Below are positions 8,134-16,796 of a stretch of 64,000 nucleotides of DNA, one piece after another (positions within the stretch are counted from its first letter, which is position 1; each line of letters begins with the position of its first letter). The notes under the pieces were generated by a model. That model was not told the DNA's origin and made no database searches. It worked only from the letters and a program-made list of their open reading frames with translations. Origin of the DNA: Mycobacterium marseillense (GTDB taxonomy: Bacteria > Actinomycetota > Actinomycetes > Mycobacteriales > Mycobacteriaceae); contig NZ_AP022584.1 of the NCBI RefSeq assembly GCF_010731675.1, positions 4,650,001 through 4,714,000 on the forward strand, read 5' to 3'. The translations under genes were made by a program, and so were the position numbers.

Positions 8134-8877
8134 ATGCATCTACCCGGCACACCCTCCGACGAGGTCACCGAGGTCCTCGCCACCGGCAACGGCGGGATCA
8201 CCACCTTGTTCGTGTCCATGGCGACGCGCCACCCCGAGGGCAAGGACGCCGAATACCTCCGCTGGCACACCCTGGACCACCGCCCGGAACAGCACCGTCT
8301 GGCCGCGGTGCGCGCCTCGCTGCGGCTGGTGTCCACGCCGGCGTGCCGTTCCGCACGCGCGCTCACCGACGGGCGGTTGAACGCGGTCGATCACGTGATG
8401 ACCTACTTCTTCGCCGACGCCGCAGGCCTGCACGATTTCAACGAATTGTCCACCGCGCTGGGCAACGCCGGTCGCAAGCTGCCCTTGCTGCCACCGGTGG
8501 AGCGCGGCGTGTACGACGCCCAGCGCAAGGCGGCGGCGCCCCGGATCAAGGCCGGATCCGACGTCCTGCCCTGGTTGCCCGCGCGGGGCGTGTATTTGTT
8601 GGTCGAACGCGGATCGGCATCGGTGGACCCGCTGCTCGACGTCGATGGTGTCACCGGTGTCTGGTCCGCGCTATCGCGCCAGGTCGACGCCAAACTGGCC
8701 AGCGCGCAGGACAATCAGTCGATCACGTACTGCTTCCTGGACGACGACCCGGTCGCCACCGCGGAGCGGATGCGATCGGTGCTGGCCGACCGCTGGGCCG
8801 ATGGCGGCGTTGAACCCTTGTTCGCCGCACCGTTTTTCGCGGTAGTGCCCTACGAGTGGGACCGATATGTCCCCTAG
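8134..8877 (+). CDS. Hypothetical protein, probable dimeric alpha/beta-barrel (EthD-like)
   Basis: 247 residues. The segment EYLRWHTLDHRPEQ resembles the His-containing motif of EthD-like and related dimeric alpha/beta-barrel proteins, and the chain is long enough for two such modules (about 1-115 and 125-247). No signal peptide or membrane helix. It sits 11 bases after the extended SDR and 21 before the luciferase-like enzyme, so it probably belongs to the same catabolic unit. The function is not known. Confidence 0.72.
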   Translation: MHLPGTPSDEVTEVLATGNGGITTLFVSMATRHPEGKDAEYLRWHTLDHRPEQHRLAAVRASLRLVSTPACRSARALTDGRLNAVDHVMTYFFADAAGLHDFNELSTALGNAGRKLPLLPPVERGVYDAQRKAAAPRIKAGSDVLPWLPARGVYLLVERGSASVDPLLDVDGVTGVWSALSRQVDAKLASAQDNQSITYCFLDDDPVATAERMRSVLADRWADGGVEPLFAAPFFAVVPYEWDRYVP

Positions 8878-8898
8878 GCAAGGGAAGTCGAGGGTCGC

Positions 8899-9855
8899 AT
8901 GCGCGTCGGCTTGATGGTTGGCTCCGACAAGGAGCGCTCGCGTGCTGACCGGCTGGCCGGGTTGATCGATGACGGTGCCGGGGCCGAAAGGTCCGGCTTC
9001 ACCGCGTTTTGGATTCCGCAGGTTCCCGGCTACCTCGACGCGATGACCGCCGTGGCCCTGATCGGGCAGGCGACCGAGCGCATCGAGATCGGGACGGCGG
9101 TCGTGCCGATTCAGACGCGCCATCCGATGATCATGGCGCAACAAGCCCTGACCACGCAGATCGCGTGCGGTGGGCGATTCACGCTCGGCATCGGTCCGTC
9201 CCACCATTGGATCGTCAGCGGTCAACTGGGGCTGCCCTACGACCGCCCGGCGCGCCTGATGGGCGACTACCTCGACGTGCTCTCCGCGTCGTTCGCCGGG
9301 CCCGGCACCGTGGACGTCGACAACGAAAGCTATTGCGTCCATTCGCCGGTGGATGTCACGGACTCCTACGGCGTGCCGTTGTTGCTGTCGGCGCTGGGAC
9401 CAGCGATGCTGCGGCTCGCCGGCGAGCGGGCCGGCGGCACGATCCTCTGGATGGCCGACGAGCGGGCGATCGGCGACCACGTCGTCCCGCGCATCACCGC
9501 AGCGGCGACCGGGGCCGGGCACCCCGCGCCACGAATCGTCGCCGGTGTTCCCGTCGCACTGTGCTCGGCCAACGAGATCGGCGATGCCCGCGCCTACGCC
9601 AGCGAGGTGCTCGGGCACGCGGATTTCTCGCCGAACTACGTGCGGCTGCTGGAACACGGCGACGCCGAGGACGTCGGCGACACGATGGCCGCCGGTGATG
9701 AGTCGACGATTCTCGCTCGGCTGCACCGCTACCGTGACGCCGGCGTGACCGACTTGGCGGCGCGAATTGTGCCGCTGGGCAAGGACGCTGGCGAGCGCGC
9801 CGAATCGCGACGTCGCACCCACGAGTTCCTGTCGTCCGTGTGCCCCGAGTTGTGA
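8899..9855 (+). CDS. LLM-class (luciferase-like) F420-dependent oxidoreductase
   Basis: 318 residues, TIM-barrel luciferase-like family. The N-terminal strand MRVGLMVGSDKE, the ERIEIGTAVVPIQTRHP stretch and GRFTLGIGPSHH are typical of the F420-dependent members common in mycobacteria, which reduce or oxidise lipids and xenobiotics with coenzyme F420. It is the third gene of the 7199-9855 unit. Its stop is directly adjacent to the stop of the convergent FadE gene at 9856, with no intergenic base. The substrate is unknown, and FMN rather than F420 cannot be excluded. Confidence 0.88.
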   Translation: MRVGLMVGSDKERSRADRLAGLIDDGAGAERSGFTAFWIPQVPGYLDAMTAVALIGQATERIEIGTAVVPIQTRHPMIMAQQALTTQIACGGRFTLGIGPSHHWIVSGQLGLPYDRPARLMGDYLDVLSASFAGPGTVDVDNESYCVHSPVDVTDSYGVPLLLSALGPAMLRLAGERAGGTILWMADERAIGDHVVPRITAAATGAGHPAPRIVAGVPVALCSANEIGDARAYASEVLGHADFSPNYVRLLEHGDAEDVGDTMAAGDESTILARLHRYRDAGVTDLAARIVPLGKDAGERAESRRRTHEFLSSVCPEL

Positions 9856-11031
9856 TCAGCGCGCCGGCAGGCCGAGGACCCGCTGCGCGATGATGTTGCG
9901 CTGAATCTCCGACGTGCCACCGGCGATGGTGCCCGCGTAGCTGCTGATGTAGCGGGCGAACCAGGAGGCGGTGAAAAGGCCCGGGGCGTAGGGGTTGTGA
10001 GGCGCGGTGAGCCCTTTGTCGCGCAATCCGTCGACACCGGCCGCGTCCAGCGCGTGCCGCAGCGCGCTCTGCTCGGCCTCCGAACCGAAGACCTTCAGCA
10101 CCGACAAAGCGGCGACGTCGACGTCGCCGCGGGCAGCGCGCCCCAGCGCCGCCGAACCGAGCAGCCGCAGCGCGTAGTAGTCCATCACGATGGTGGCGTA
10201 GTGGTCCGCGTTCACCGCGTCGGCCGGCCGGTAGTCCTCGAGCAATTGCTCGAGCCGGTTCGCGAATGCCATCCACATCAGGGTGCGTTCGTGGCCGAGC
10301 GACCCGTTGGCCACCCGCCAGCCGCCGTTGAGCGGGCCGACCAGGTTGTCCGCCGGCACGCGGACATCATTGAAGAACACCTCGTTGAAGTCCAGTTCGT
10401 CGCGGTCATAGACCGATGCGAAGGGGCGGCGTTCCACTCCGGGGGTTTCGGTCGGGATGAGCAGCGCGCTGATCCCCTTGTGCCGGGGCGCATTCGGGTC
10501 GGTGCGAACGAACGTCAGGATGACGTCGGCGTCATGGGCGCCCGAGGTCCACACCTTCTGCCCGTTGACCACGAAGTGGTCGCCCACCAATTCGGCCTTG
10601 GTCCGCAGCCCAGCGAGGTCGGAGCCGGCGCCCGGTTCACTCATTCCCAGCGACGCGGTCTGGTCGGCTCGCAGGATCGGGACGGCCCAGCGCTGCTTTT
10701 GCTCCTCGGTCCCGAAGGACAGCAGCGACGCGGCGATGATGCCCACGCCCTGGGGATTGAAACAGTGGTAGATCCTTCGCCGCGAGAGTTCTTCGCGGTG
10801 TACGAACTGCTGCAAGATGTTGGCGTTGCGACCGCCGAATTCCGGCGGGTTTCCGGGTAGCAGCCAGCCGTGGTCGAACTGGAGCCGCTGCCAGCGGCGC
10901 GACCATTCGGGCACGTGCGAGGTCGACGACGGGCGCTCCGCGGCCTGCGCCTCGGCCGGCAGGTGTTCGGTGAGAAAGGCGACGAACTCCGCGCGGAACG
11001 CTTCAACCTCGGTGTCAAAGGTGAGTTGCAT
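9856..11031 (-). CDS. Acyl-CoA dehydrogenase (FadE-type)
   Basis: 391 residues, full-length ACAD with the FAD/substrate motif SLGMSEPGAGSDLAGL and the C-terminal GTSEIQRNIIAQRVLGLP. The canonical catalytic Glu of MCAD-like enzymes (YEGT) is replaced: the local sequence reads AGGT. This is seen in subunits of heteromeric ACADs and means the base must come from elsewhere or from a partner. It is very close to the FadE at 20246-21421 (same length). It is the last gene of a minus-strand operon with a NuoF-like protein and a ferredoxin, suggesting an unusual electron outlet. Confidence 0.92.
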   Translation of the reverse strand: MQLTFDTEVEAFRAEFVAFLTEHLPAEAQAAERPSSTSHVPEWSRRWQRLQFDHGWLLPGNPPEFGGRNANILQQFVHREELSRRRIYHCFNPQGVGIIAASLLSFGTEEQKQRWAVPILRADQTASLGMSEPGAGSDLAGLRTKAELVGDHFVVNGQKVWTSGAHDADVILTFVRTDPNAPRHKGISALLIPTETPGVERRPFASVYDRDELDFNEVFFNDVRVPADNLVGPLNGGWRVANGSLGHERTLMWMAFANRLEQLLEDYRPADAVNADHYATIVMDYYALRLLGSAALGRAARGDVDVAALSVLKVFGSEAEQSALRHALDAAGVDGLRDKGLTAPHNPYAPGLFTASWFARYISSYAGTIAGGTSEIQRNIIAQRVLGLPAR

Positions 11032-11059
11032 GGTCGCTAAAAATCAGGCCCGCGGAAGT

Positions 11060-11356
11060 TCAACGCGTGAATCCCCATTCCGCTTCGTTCTCTTCGGTTT
11101 TGAGGTTCTCGGCCGGATCCTCGGCATCGGTGAGTGGCGGCTGAGGGGGACGGGAGGTGCGCTGACCGATTTCAGTGATGGCGTGCACGGGGCAGTCCAG
11201 CAGCGCCCGCATGACCGCGTCGCGGTCCGCCTCCGCCACCGTGCCGTCCCCGATGAGGGATGCGTACCCCCAGTCATCCAGCGAAAAGTATCCCGGCGCG
11301 TGCTTGGCGCAAATGCCGAAGCCGTCGCAAATCGTGCGGTCCAGACGGATTTTCAT
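11060..11356 (-). CDS. Ferredoxin with Phe at the variable cluster position
   Basis: 98 residues. The ligands are Cys10, Cys16 and Cys55-Pro56, with Phe13 at the variable site (CDGFGIC), which should force a [3Fe-4S] cluster. An acidic tail of about 30 residues (DAEDPAENLKTEENEAE) extends beyond the ~65-residue core of its relatives here. I start at ATG 11356, which overlaps the NuoF-like stop by ATGA. The gene order suggests electron flow between the NuoF-like flavoprotein, this ferredoxin and FadE; a P450 partner is not adjacent. Confidence 0.9.
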   Translation of the reverse strand: MKIRLDRTICDGFGICAKHAPGYFSLDDWGYASLIGDGTVAEADRDAVMRALLDCPVHAITEIGQRTSRPPQPPLTDAEDPAENLKTEENEAEWGFTR

Positions 11357-12657
11357 GCGTGCCTCACCGCTTCCGCCTCGTAGGGACGGTCGGCGTGGAA
11401 TGCGCCGCGGGCACAGTCCGCGCACCCGCCGTCGAGATGCGCGCCGACTTCGTCCGGGAACTGATCGAGCAGACTGGCCGCCACGTTGGTGGCGGCATCC
11501 AGGGTCGCGCAGGCGCCGCGTCCGCGCAGCACCACCGACCAGCGGCGCAACCGCTCGACGTCCTCGGTGGTCGCGGCGCCGTCACGCAGGGCGCCGGCCG
11601 CGGCGGCCATCGCCGCGGTCCCGTTGAAGCAGGAGCCGCACTGGCCGGCGTTTTCGCGGTCGAAGTAGGCCAGCACCGACGCCGCCACCGCCACGGGGCA
11701 GTCATCCGTGATGACCGAGATCGCGCCGCAGCCCAGACCGCTGCCCACCCGTCGCATCGTCTCGTGATCCAGCGTTGTCTCCAGCACCGAGCGGTTGAGC
11801 AGGCCGGCGAAATAGCCGCCCATCAACGCTCCCCGCACCTGGTCGGCCGGAACGCCATGCAGGGCAAGTAGTTCGGTGAACGGCAGGCCGTGGGGGAGCT
11901 CGTAGAGGACCGGCGGGCGCCCGGCCCCGGTGATGGTGGCCAGGAAGGTGCCCGGCGACAACGGCGTGCCCTGCGCGCGGAACGCGGCCGAGCCGTGCAG
12001 CTGCAGGTAGGGCAGGTTGGCCAAGGTCTCGACATTGCTCACCAAGGTGGGCCGGTCATCGACGCCCGCCTCGAATGGGCGGGGCGGCTTATCCGTTGGC
12101 TTGGCCGGGCCGCCGTTGATCGCGCGGACCGCGGCGGTCTCCTCGCCGGCCACGTAGCCGGCCGGCACCGTCAGCATGATGATCGTCATGCCGAGCGCGT
12201 CGGGGCCCAGTTCGCCGAGTGCGGTCTCGACACTGTGCGCCGATTCCGGGTCCGACACATAGATGTAGGCGCGGTCGGCGCCGACAATCGTCGCGGCCGA
12301 GCGAAGTCCGTCCAAGACCAGGTGCGGCCGATTGCGCAGCAGCCAGCGGTCTTTGATCGACGCCGGTTCCCCCTCTTCGCCGTTCGCGACGACGACCGGA
12401 CCACCGGTGTGCGCCAGCAGGCGCCCATTCTCGCGCACCGTACGCAACTTCACCGCAAGCGGAAAGGCCGCACCGCCCCGGCCGACCAGTCCGCTCGCCT
12501 CCACCTCGCGCAGCAACGCGTCGGTGTCGGTCACTGGCTGATAGCCACCGGCCTGCTGGTAGCTGGCCAGGTCTTCGCGGCCGGTCTGTCCGGACAGCAG
12601 ACGCGGTGAGCACCCAGCGGGGACGGCGGTGGTGATTGTGGACTGCGCGGTGTTCAA
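11353..12657 (-). CDS. NuoF-like NADH-dependent flavoprotein (FMN/Fe-S), one cluster ligand missing
   Basis: 434 residues, homologous to the NADH/FMN subunit of complex I and related hydrogenases. It has GRGGAAFP (NADH/FMN), NGEEGEPASIKDR, VAGEETA and an SLBB-like part, then the Fe-S region. In NuoF the [4Fe-4S] N3 site has ligands C-x2-C-x2-C plus a later Cys. Here the first is Ala (ENAGQCGSC), leaving three Cys including that of GACATLD. The start is a TTG at 12657. It is not next to other nuo genes, so it probably works as a stand-alone NADH:ferredoxin reductase with the overlapping ferredoxin. Confidence 0.87.
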   Translation of the reverse strand: MNTAQSTITTAVPAGCSPRLLSGQTGREDLASYQQAGGYQPVTDTDALLREVEASGLVGRGGAAFPLAVKLRTVRENGRLLAHTGGPVVVANGEEGEPASIKDRWLLRNRPHLVLDGLRSAATIVGADRAYIYVSDPESAHSVETALGELGPDALGMTIIMLTVPAGYVAGEETAAVRAINGGPAKPTDKPPRPFEAGVDDRPTLVSNVETLANLPYLQLHGSAAFRAQGTPLSPGTFLATITGAGRPPVLYELPHGLPFTELLALHGVPADQVRGALMGGYFAGLLNRSVLETTLDHETMRRVGSGLGCGAISVITDDCPVAVAASVLAYFDRENAGQCGSCFNGTAAMAAAAGALRDGAATTEDVERLRRWSVVLRGRGACATLDAATNVAASLLDQFPDEVGAHLDGGCADCARGAFHADRPYEAEAVRHA

Positions 12658-12680
12658 AGCTGGCCTGCCATCGTCTTAGT

Positions 12681-12686
12681 TAGGCT
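12681..12686 (+). promoter_or_regulatory. Candidate leaderless promoter (-10) for the gene at 12694
   Basis: TAGGCT fits TANNNT and lies seven bases before the ATG at 12694, the spacing expected when transcription starts at the initiation codon. No ribosome site is visible before this ATG, in keeping with leaderless translation. Confidence 0.5.
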
Positions 12687-12693
12687 TGCACAC

Positions 12694-13167
12694 ATGCGAA
12701 CTGCGGTGGTGCGTGTCAATGTCGACCCGGAAAGCGGGCTCACGCCCGCACAACTACGTGACGGCATGGCAGCTCTCCACGAGCTCGCCGCCGCGGTGGG
12801 TGCCGGCGTCGTCAAAAACGACCTGGCCGCCATGCCGGTGCGCCGTCGCGAGGTCGAATTGCTCATCGCGGCCGAAGACGGCGGGGCCGCGCAAACAGCG
12901 GCAATCGATGTGTGCGCCAAGGCGTTCGGCACCGTCCCCCGCCCGGGTGTGATCACGTTCGTCAGCCGGGGGACCGACGACGACGCGCACGGGGTGCTGT
13001 CCGCGTTCGGGCTGACCGGAGACATCGAGCGGACCCCCGGCGATGACGGCTTCGACGTCGTGCACGTGACGCTCCAAGAGAAGGACCTCGAGCGGATTCC
13101 GGAAAGCCGGGTGCACACGGCGCTGGAGGCGTCGCTCAACTGCGAGGTCCACATTCGCACCGTGTAG
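12694..13167 (+). CDS. Conserved hypothetical protein
   Basis: 157 residues, soluble, no signal peptide. It is regular alpha/beta in composition (MRTAVVRVNVDPESGL; REVELLIAAEDGG; VHTALEASLNCEVHIRTV). I do not recognise the family. It is divergent from the NuoF-like operon, with only about 36 bases between, and convergent with the hydrolase at 13173, so it appears to be a monocistronic gene expressed from its own leaderless promoter. Confidence 0.75.
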   Translation: MRTAVVRVNVDPESGLTPAQLRDGMAALHELAAAVGAGVVKNDLAAMPVRRREVELLIAAEDGGAAQTAAIDVCAKAFGTVPRPGVITFVSRGTDDDAHGVLSAFGLTGDIERTPGDDGFDVVHVTLQEKDLERIPESRVHTALEASLNCEVHIRTV

Positions 13168-13172
13168 GGACA

Positions 13173-14039
13173 TTACGAGTCCAGGAATTCGAGGATCGCG
13201 GGCGCCGCCTGCACCCATGTGTCGAACATGTTGAAATGCTGCACCCTGCCCGCGGCGCGGTCTTCGGACGCGCGCTCCCAGGCGTCCTCCGGCCAGGGCG
13301 GATCAATGAGCTTTGATCCCTTGATCAAACAACTGACCTCCAGCGACGTCCGCTTGGGGTGATCCATGTCGTTCTCGCCGCCACGAATGATCAAGGTGGG
13401 AACCGTGATCCGGTCGAACATCTCGTCCTCGACGCCGGGAATCGTTTGTCCCGGCTTGGAAACGAAGGCGTTGAGCCAGCGCAGCATCACCTTGAGGAAT
13501 TCAGCGGAGTCGAATTCGAGGAATCGCTGCTTGTTGTCCGGGTTTTCCTCGATGCGTTCGCGCCATTCGGCGACCTTCACCACGCCGTCCATGCCGGTGC
13601 CGCGCACCGCGAGGATGCTGGGGATGATGTAGAACGAACCGAGCACGAAGGTGCCGTAGGTGCCGCCGACGATGTTCCACACCACGAGCTTGGTGACCAT
13701 CTCGGGGTAGAGCATCGCGGTCAGCATGGAATCCCTTGCCCCGCCCGAGCCTCCGGCGAGGATGCAGCGCTCGAAGCCCAGACCCGTCACCAGCTTGTGC
13801 AGCGTCTCGGCGCGCATGTGGGACTCGCTCTGCCCGTAGAACTGCACGTCCGAGGCGCCGCAGTTGGGCCGGTCCCACAGCAACACCCGATAGCCGCCCG
13901 CGACCAGGGCGTCGGCCAGCGGACGCAGGCCGGGGATTTCCATGCTGAACCGGCCGCCTGGTGTCAGGGCAATGAGATCGCCTGAGTCACCGAGGATTTC
14001 GTAGACGACATTTCCCCCGTTGATCTCGATTGAAGGCAC
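13173..14039 (-). CDS. Alpha/beta hydrolase
   Basis: 288 residues. The nucleophile elbow is AGGSGGA with the Ser between glycines, the strand after it carries GGENDMDH as the likely acid region, and QHFN near the C-terminus is a candidate catalytic His. The start is GTG 14039 with AGGAGAA upstream. It is last in the minus-strand unit amidohydrolase, amidohydrolase, Rieske, hydrolase (gap to Rieske 15 bases). In aromatic or lactone catabolism such hydrolases cleave ring-fission products or esters, which would fit its neighbours; this is inference. Confidence 0.88.
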   Translation of the reverse strand: MPSIEINGGNVVYEILGDSGDLIALTPGGRFSMEIPGLRPLADALVAGGYRVLLWDRPNCGASDVQFYGQSESHMRAETLHKLVTGLGFERCILAGGSGGARDSMLTAMLYPEMVTKLVVWNIVGGTYGTFVLGSFYIIPSILAVRGTGMDGVVKVAEWRERIEENPDNKQRFLEFDSAEFLKVMLRWLNAFVSKPGQTIPGVEDEMFDRITVPTLIIRGGENDMDHPKRTSLEVSCLIKGSKLIDPPWPEDAWERASEDRAAGRVQHFNMFDTWVQAAPAILEFLDS

Positions 14040-14054
14040 CCGATTCTCCTGTTG

Positions 14055-14468
14055 TTAGGCCTGTACCAAAACGTCGTTGCCGACGACACGCACCGGGTAG
14101 GTGCGGATACTCCATTCCGGCTTGACCGCGGTGGTGCCGGTCGCCAGCTCGAAACCCCATTGGTGCCATGGGCAATAGATGTACTCGAGGTCGCGCACCA
14201 TGACCGAGTCGCCGGGCGCGGTCTCGTCGACGATCGTGCGTCCCCGGGCACGTCCCGAACACAGCGGGCCGCCTTGGTGGGGGCAGTAATTCGCGATGGC
14301 GTAGAAGGTGCCGTTGACGTTGTAGACGCCGACGCCGTGACGTCCGATCGGCACCAGTTTGTGTGTGCCGGGCGGGATTTCGTCGACGGTGGCGACAACA
14401 TGCTCGCGCCCCTGGGCGAGTCGGGGCTCGGGGCGCCGCGTGGTTGCCCCTTCCTCTTGGGTGGTCAA
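14055..14468 (-). CDS. Rieske [2Fe-2S] ferredoxin
   Basis: About 137 residues with one Rieske domain. The two ligand loops are CPHQGGPLCSG (Cys-x-His) and YCPWHQWGFELATG (Cys-x2-His). Single-domain Rieske proteins usually pass electrons to a ring-hydroxylating or other oxygenase, but no Rieske oxygenase alpha subunit lies in this window. The start is uncertain: I take TTG 14468, one base after the TGA of the upstream amidohydrolase (TGAATTG), which fits translational coupling. Only the first ~20 residues depend on this choice. Confidence 0.88.
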   Translation of the reverse strand: MTTQEEGATTRRPEPRLAQGREHVVATVDEIPPGTHKLVPIGRHGVGVYNVNGTFYAIANYCPHQGGPLCSGRARGRTIVDETAPGDSVMVRDLEYIYCPWHQWGFELATGTTAVKPEWSIRTYPVRVVGNDVLVQA

Positions 14469-14469
14469 T

Positions 14470-15615
14470 TCAGAGCACCCGGATCTGACCCTCGAGAACC
14501 GGAACGGTCTCGGGCAGGTGGTAAGTCGCAATGCCGTTCTTGTACATCACCGCGTCGCGGGCGTGCTTGGGCAGGTGCTTGACCAACCAGCGCGGGTCGT
14601 CGAACGTCCAGTGCGGGTAGTCCGAGGAGAAGAGGAGAATCTTCTCGCACTCCATCCATTCCAGCGCGCGCGTCAGCTCGGTCTTGTCTTCGGGGTAGTC
14701 CAGCGGCTGGGTGGTGAACTTGATGTGGTCTTTGACGTATTCGGACGGCTTGCGCTTGATGTCCACCCACGACTTGCGGGCTTCGTAGATCGAATCCATG
14801 CGCCACATCAACGGCAGGATCCAGCTGAACGCGTGCTCGACGAACACAATCCGCAGCGTCGGGAACCGGTCGAACGTTCCGTCGAAGATCAGGCTCATCA
14901 CCTGGTTGGCGGCCAACAGCGAGTAGGTGACCATGAAATCGTGGTTGTAGCTCGGGTAGCCCACCGGCGGCATCGGCAGCTCGTCGAAGTGGCTGCGCGA
15001 CAGGTGACAACTCACCGTGATGTCGTGCTTGGTTGCGGCCGCCCAGATCGGGTCGTATTTGGGATGACCCCAGGACGGCCGCGGCTCGGCCTTGATCAGG
15101 ATCTGCGCCATAAACGGGTGTCCGGCCCAGCGCTCGATCTCGCGTACCGACTCTTCCGGCTCCTCGATGGCCAGGCAGATCGAACCGCGCCACCGCTCGT
15201 GCCAGTTGTTGTGGCTGTCCAGCCAGTGATTGGCCTGCCAGTCGTTGAGCGCGGCCGACATCGCGTGTTGCGCTTCGGGAATGCGCGCCGGGTACGCCGC
15301 CGGTTCCAGGATCGCAATGTCGGAACCGGCCTCCATGATCAGCTGGCGAAACGCCAAGTCCGGGTCGCTGCAAGGGAACTCACCGTTGGCGGGGAAGGAG
15401 TCCACCCGCATCGCATACGAGTGCGCGTAGTCCGGTGCGTCGTAGTAGATCTGCTCACCCACGTTGCGAGTCAGGAAGTATTTGCTGCGCCAGGGCTCGG
15501 GGATATACGGGAGGAGCTCTCCGCGCTTGGGTGCCGGGTGGACGTCCGAGTCGACGCACCGGACGGCGATGCGCTCGGCGGCGGGAAGCCGCTCCTGAGA
15601 ATGGGTCAAACTCAT
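14470..15615 (-). CDS. Amidohydrolase family 2 (ACMSD-like) protein
   Basis: 381 residues of the amidohydrolase_2 superfamily, which contains metal-dependent decarboxylases such as ACMSD and other C-C or C-N hydrolases. Metal-site-type motifs are VDSDVHPAP near the N-terminus, the mid-chain His in TVSCHLS, VFVEHAFSWI and the late FSSDYPHW with the conserved Asp. ATG with AGGAG upstream. It follows a paralogous amidohydrolase by 29 bases and is coupled to the Rieske gene. Decarboxylation of an aromatic or beta-keto acid is a reasonable guess only. Confidence 0.88.
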   Translation of the reverse strand: MSLTHSQERLPAAERIAVRCVDSDVHPAPKRGELLPYIPEPWRSKYFLTRNVGEQIYYDAPDYAHSYAMRVDSFPANGEFPCSDPDLAFRQLIMEAGSDIAILEPAAYPARIPEAQHAMSAALNDWQANHWLDSHNNWHERWRGSICLAIEEPEESVREIERWAGHPFMAQILIKAEPRPSWGHPKYDPIWAAATKHDITVSCHLSRSHFDELPMPPVGYPSYNHDFMVTYSLLAANQVMSLIFDGTFDRFPTLRIVFVEHAFSWILPLMWRMDSIYEARKSWVDIKRKPSEYVKDHIKFTTQPLDYPEDKTELTRALEWMECEKILLFSSDYPHWTFDDPRWLVKHLPKHARDAVMYKNGIATYHLPETVPVLEGQIRVL

Positions 15616-15644
15616 CTGAAACTCCTGTGTCTCACGTCGTACTT

Positions 15645-16736
15645 CTACTGTGCGCCCACCCCGGCGGGTATGTCTATGCCGTAGAGCTGCGCCGCATTAC
15701 GCCAGCACAACTTCTCGCGTTGTTCGGCGGAAAGAGCGCTGGGCAGCTTCGTGATATCGCCACACTGCCAGTGTGGATAGCTGGAGCCGAACATCACCAT
15801 GTCGTCCTTGCCGGTGAAGCCGAACCATTCGCCGGCGAACTCCACGTCGCCGGGGCCGTCGAGGCTGCCCTGGACGAAATACACGTGACCGGGCAGGTAG
15901 TCGCTGGGGATCCGCGGTGACCACGGCGTCTGCTCCAGGTGCGGCCGGCCGAACGTGTCCATCCGCCAGATGAACGGCGTCACGAAGTCGGCGGCGCCAT
16001 CGCCCCACACGAACTTGAGGCCGTCGAACCGCTCGAAAACTCCCTCGGCGATCATGTTCATCAGGTGATACAGGTAGTTCAGCGCCATGAAGCTGACGTA
16101 CTGCTCGTAGGTCCGGGTGTTCCCCGACGGCGTCGGCGCAAACGCGATGCCCGACCCGACCTCGATATGCGCGGCGACGGGAAGCCCGGCATCGACCGCC
16201 GCTTCCCAGATGGGCCAGAACTGCGGCTTGCCGTACAGCTCGCGGGACTGCAGCGGGACGCCGATCTGAACCACGCGCGGATGAGAACGCCATCGCTCGA
16301 TCTCGCGCAAAGCGCCGGGGATGTCGTCGGGATTCACCCGGATGGTGCCGCGGAACCGGTCGCCGAACTCGCTGGACTCCAGCCAGTTGGACACCATCAT
16401 TTCGTTGTGCGCGGCGTGCAGCGCGCTGCCCAGGTGCCGGTCCGGCATGATGCCACGAGCCATCGGATGCAGGACCGCGACGTCGACCCCGCGTTTCGTA
16501 AACAGTTCAGCAGCAACGAATTCCGGATCCGATCCGGGGTACTGCCGGTCGGGTCCCTCGGTGTTGGGCGCGTACTCGCCACCGGGGGCCCCGTACCAGT
16601 CCATCTCGTAGTCGGGGAAGCCGCGACTCTTGAACGGTTCGCGGAGGGTTTTCCGCAGCGCCTTATTCGACGGGAAGAAGATGTGCACGCTCGCGTCGAT
16701 CAGCGGTGTGCTTGTCCCGTCAGCGTGTGTGATCAC
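15645..16736 (-). CDS. Amidohydrolase family 2 protein
   Basis: 363 residues, same superfamily as its downstream neighbour. It opens with PLIDASVHIFF, where the usual N-terminal H-x-H is only partly recognisable, has LPVAAHIEVGS mid-chain (metal His) and MFGSSYPHWQCGD near the end, where the usual catalytic Asp of SDYPH is replaced by Ser. That substitution, if alignment confirms it, would make this subunit catalytically altered. Start GTG 16736. First gene of the 16736-13173 operon, with a candidate promoter and operator just upstream. Confidence 0.85.
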   Translation of the reverse strand: MITHADGTSTPLIDASVHIFFPSNKALRKTLREPFKSRGFPDYEMDWYGAPGGEYAPNTEGPDRQYPGSDPEFVAAELFTKRGVDVAVLHPMARGIMPDRHLGSALHAAHNEMMVSNWLESSEFGDRFRGTIRVNPDDIPGALREIERWRSHPRVVQIGVPLQSRELYGKPQFWPIWEAAVDAGLPVAAHIEVGSGIAFAPTPSGNTRTYEQYVSFMALNYLYHLMNMIAEGVFERFDGLKFVWGDGAADFVTPFIWRMDTFGRPHLEQTPWSPRIPSDYLPGHVYFVQGSLDGPGDVEFAGEWFGFTGKDDMVMFGSSYPHWQCGDITKLPSALSAEQREKLCWRNAAQLYGIDIPAGVGAQ

Positions 16737-16796
16737 GAGAGCAACCCTTCGGCTCCGGCGGCCAACAGCGAGCCGTGCGAGGTCATGTGAATAGCC

